This document shows positions 62,015-64,000 of a stretch of DNA of 64,000 bases, piece by piece. The notes beneath the pieces were generated by a model, which saw nothing but the letters and a program-made list of their open reading frames with translations, was not told the DNA's origin and did no database searches. The stretch is taken from contig JACKNU010000003.1 in the NCBI GenBank assembly GCA_024234675.1, forward strand, positions 208,815 to 272,814, written 5' to 3'. The DNA comes from Pseudomonadales bacterium. GTDB lineage: Bacteria > Pseudomonadota > Gammaproteobacteria > Pseudomonadales > Halieaceae. The translations under genes were made by a program, and so were the position numbers. Within the stretch, counting starts at the first letter, position 1, and each line of letters opens with the position of its first letter.

Positions 62015-62470
62015 TCAATCAATGCGTTGCACTGGCGTCCAAATCAACTCTTGAACTTCGTACAGTTGACCCAGCAAATTCAGTATGTCCATGGCATCTT
62101 CACTAATGGTCGTCATCAAGGCCAGTTTCTCTTTGTTTTTGCCAAAAGCAAGCTGCCCTATCTTGATATGGTTTAGCGCATCACCATCAGAAAAGGTATC
62201 GCTCTCTCGTGCCGGTACAAAAAAAACCGAAGCGCCTGCGACATACTCCCAAACATAAAACCAACCGCCATTGGCACACAAGGCTCCCTCATCAGAAGAT
62301 ACTAGATCGTCGCTAACAATATATACACTCTTGATCCCGTACCGATTTGGCTCCAGCAGACCAAGCTCGTCGCTCATCGTGGCAAAACCGTCAAACCCAC
62401 CATGACCGCCAGTCATTTCTCCGGTTTTTGGATCAACTCGCACAGGCGTACGTGGGTTTGGTTGCTTCAT
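62015..62470 (-). CDS. Hypothetical protein between resolvase and IS element
   Basis: The product has 151 residues from ATG 62470, chosen because GGAG lies 7 bases upstream; ATG 62503 is an alternative. It begins MKQPNPRTPVRVDPKTGEMTGGHGGFDGFATMSDELGLL and contains YVWEYVAGASVFFVPARESDTF. No family was recognised; the compact acidic composition resembles immunity proteins, but there is no toxin partner in view. Confidence 0.6.
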   Translation of the reverse strand: MKQPNPRTPVRVDPKTGEMTGGHGGFDGFATMSDELGLLEPNRYGIKSVYIVSDDLVSSDEGALCANGGWFYVWEYVAGASVFFVPARESDTFSDGDALNHIKIGQLAFGKNKEKLALMTTISEDAMDILNLLGQLYEVQELIWTPVQRID

Positions 62471-62634
62471 TAGTCGGCTCCGATAACCTGCTCCGATTTT
62501 CATATCAATATACCGGGACTATTCATCACTCGTCCACTCGGCAACTGCCAAATACTGTCCACACAGAGGCGGTACAAATAGCGCCGAGGGAATTTCTCCT
62601 GGCACACACCGGTGAGAGCAGGCTGCCTGGTAGT

Positions 62635-63988
62635 GTAAATAGTTTTTCGCACTTTTTTCTCGGGGGCTCCCCGATCCCTGGTCATGCTACCGAGTAGATG
62701 GCCTCCTGATCCATCTCGTTGAGAAGCTTCATGTTCATATACTTACGGGTTCCCCACGTGGTGCTGGAAACATGTCGCAGTCTGGCTGCCACCAGCATCA
62801 GGGCGGAGTTTCCGTCAGGGAATGCCCCAACAACTTTCGTCCGCCGCCTGGCTTCCTTGAGCAGCCGTTCCATTGGATTGTTGGTTTTGATCTTAAGCCA
62901 GTGCTGAGGTGGGTAGGCAAAGTATGCGAAGGTTTCGTGGATTGATTTCTCCACCAGATCTGCAGCTGCCTTGAGCTTCATATCGCGCAGTTTACTGATC
63001 ACATCTTTTGATTTGCTCTCAGCAGCCTCCCGGTTCTCCTGAGCGTGAATCGCCTTCAGCATGGCGGCCACTTCCCGCATTTTGCCCCGTGGCACATGGG
63101 AGAACACATTGCGATAAAAGTGGACCGCGCAGCGCTGCCAGTCCGCGTCCGGGAAGACCTCGGCAATCGACTCGACCAGGCCCAGACAGGCGTCTGAAAT
63201 CATTAGTCTGACGCCAGTCAGGCCGCGCTTCTTGAGTTCTTTGAGGAACCCCAGCCAACCCGCCTTGTCCTCCTTGTGACCCTCAGAAACGCCCAGAATG
63301 CGCCTGTAGCCTTCACTGTCTACGCCGATGGCGGCCAGGACCGAGACATTCTTGACCTCGCCACCCCAACTGCGCTTGAGCACGATGCCGTCCAGGTAGA
63401 CATAGGCGAAACTGCCCTCGATAGGCTGGATACGCCAGCGCTCGATATGCTTGTAGACCTTCTTGTTGAGATTGGACACCGTGCCGGAGGAGACCCGGGT
63501 GCCCCACAGGGCCTCGGTAATATCCTCTACCCGGCGGACGGACACGCCAGCCAGATACATCTGGACAATCGCCTCCTCAATCGAGATATCCCGGCGCCGG
63601 TAGCGCTCGATGATGGCGGTTTCGAAGGTCTGTTTGCGCAGCTTGGGTATCTTCACCTCGACCTCTCCAGCCTTGGTATGCAACCTGCGCTTGTAGCTGC
63701 CGGCCCGCGTATCAACGCGATCCGGCGAATGCTCATAGCGCTGGGCATTGCACATCTCGTCGGCCTCCGCGTCCAGCATGGCATTCAGGGTTTCCTCGAC
63801 AGTTCCCCTGACCATCTCGTCCAGGTGGCCGCGGATCTCGCTCTCATCAATTCGGATAACTTTGCTCAATGGCTTTGTGGTATCTTTCATTTGGGTGGTC
63901 CTTTTTGGTTTGCAACATTGGTTTGGCGATTAATGTTTTAACAAACCGGGGCCACCCCCTTCAAAAAAATGTGCGAAACTTAATTTAC
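62635..63988. mobile_element. IS256-family insertion sequence
   Basis: Ends form imperfect terminal inverted repeats: GTAAATAGTTTTTCGCAC at the left (62635-62652) and its near complement at the right (63971-63988), 14 of 18 bases matching, with further partial matching inward. One transposase gene lies inside on the minus strand. The flanking octamers (CTGGTAGT and GTTATCGA) differ, so no target duplication is evident. Confidence 0.85.
62682..63890 (-). CDS. IS256-family transposase
   Basis: The product has 402 residues, full length for the family. It opens MKDTTKPLSKVIRIDESEIRGHLDEMVRGTVEETLNAMLDAEADEMCNAQRYEHSPDR. The DDE catalytic residues are probably in YVYLDGIVLKRSW, LMISDACLGLVESI and KTNNPMERLLKEARRRTKVVGAFPDGNSALML (NPMERL region with the Glu). 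It catalyses transposition of the surrounding element. No frameshift or internal stop was seen, so the element may be active. Confidence 0.95.
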   Translation of the reverse strand: MKDTTKPLSKVIRIDESEIRGHLDEMVRGTVEETLNAMLDAEADEMCNAQRYEHSPDRVDTRAGSYKRRLHTKAGEVEVKIPKLRKQTFETAIIERYRRRDISIEEAIVQMYLAGVSVRRVEDITEALWGTRVSSGTVSNLNKKVYKHIERWRIQPIEGSFAYVYLDGIVLKRSWGGEVKNVSVLAAIGVDSEGYRRILGVSEGHKEDKAGWLGFLKELKKRGLTGVRLMISDACLGLVESIAEVFPDADWQRCAVHFYRNVFSHVPRGKMREVAAMLKAIHAQENREAAESKSKDVISKLRDMKLKAAADLVEKSIHETFAYFAYPPQHWLKIKTNNPMERLLKEARRRTKVVGAFPDGNSALMLVAARLRHVSSTTWGTRKYMNMKLLNEMDQEAIYSVA

Positions 63989-64000
63989 GTTATCGATGTC

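Overview
The window looks like the chromosome of a high-GC, aerobic, heterotrophic gammaproteobacterium. A marine OM60/NOR5 (Halieaceae-like) lineage would fit, but this is inferred from gene content only. Pointers are EpmB, PA3496-family and TIGR02647-family proteins, a Bat operon, a TonB receptor with divergent TetR regulator, and a WS/DGAT acyltransferase. No rRNA, tRNA or CRISPR array was recognised.

1-19.8 kb: central carbon metabolism. A plus-strand operon encodes methylsuccinyl-CoA dehydrogenase, mesaconyl-CoA hydratase, ethylmalonyl-CoA mutase, a MeaB-like GTPase and malyl/methylmalyl-CoA lyase. A second, shorter lyase/thioesterase lies on the minus strand to the left. A minus-strand operon then encodes a propionyl-CoA-carboxylase-like pair, methylmalonyl-CoA epimerase, methylmalonyl-CoA mutase and a second MeaB. 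Together these cover the ethylmalonyl-CoA (acetyl-CoA assimilation) pathway and the exit propionyl-CoA to succinyl-CoA. Crotonyl-CoA carboxylase/reductase is not in view. Two related hairpin repeats with different but self-complementary arms lie between mutase and MeaB.

19.9-28.9 kb: a catabolic module with an AtuA-family protein, DUF4387, a secreted serine hydrolase, a TonB-dependent receptor, a TetR regulator, a PQQ dehydrogenase and an FAH-family hydrolase. Two palindromes sharing ATGAAT-N4-ATTCAT suggest one TetR regulon. The PQQ dehydrogenase appears to start at an ATT codon overlapping the tetR stop.

29-46.2 kb: housekeeping and envelope genes. These are HNH endonuclease, MoxR-DUF58-DUF4381-VWA-VWA/TPR-BatD operon, gcvT, a divergent shikimate kinase, PA3496-family protein, a B12/radical-SAM protein, a zinc-ribbon peptide, mtnA, a membrane protein, a glutamylputrescine synthetase/oxidase pair and epmB.

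46.2-64 kb: an accessory island of lower GC by eye. It holds a three-gene unknown operon (TIGR04255, HTH, unknown) behind an 18-bp palindrome, a broken thermonuclease gene, and a six-gene minus-strand operon: SNF2-like helicase with DUF3883, two unknown small proteins, DUF1156 DNA methylase, DUF499 ATPase and a small HTH protein. That operon resembles helicase-methylase-ATPase (Hma-like) defence systems. Beyond it lie a secreted APGGG-repeat protein, a serine resolvase with a candidate res/promoter region, an unknown gene and an IS256-family element. The helicase operon with its unknown small genes, the TIGR04255 operon, the shared TetR operators and the covarying hairpins are the best candidates for undescribed biology.
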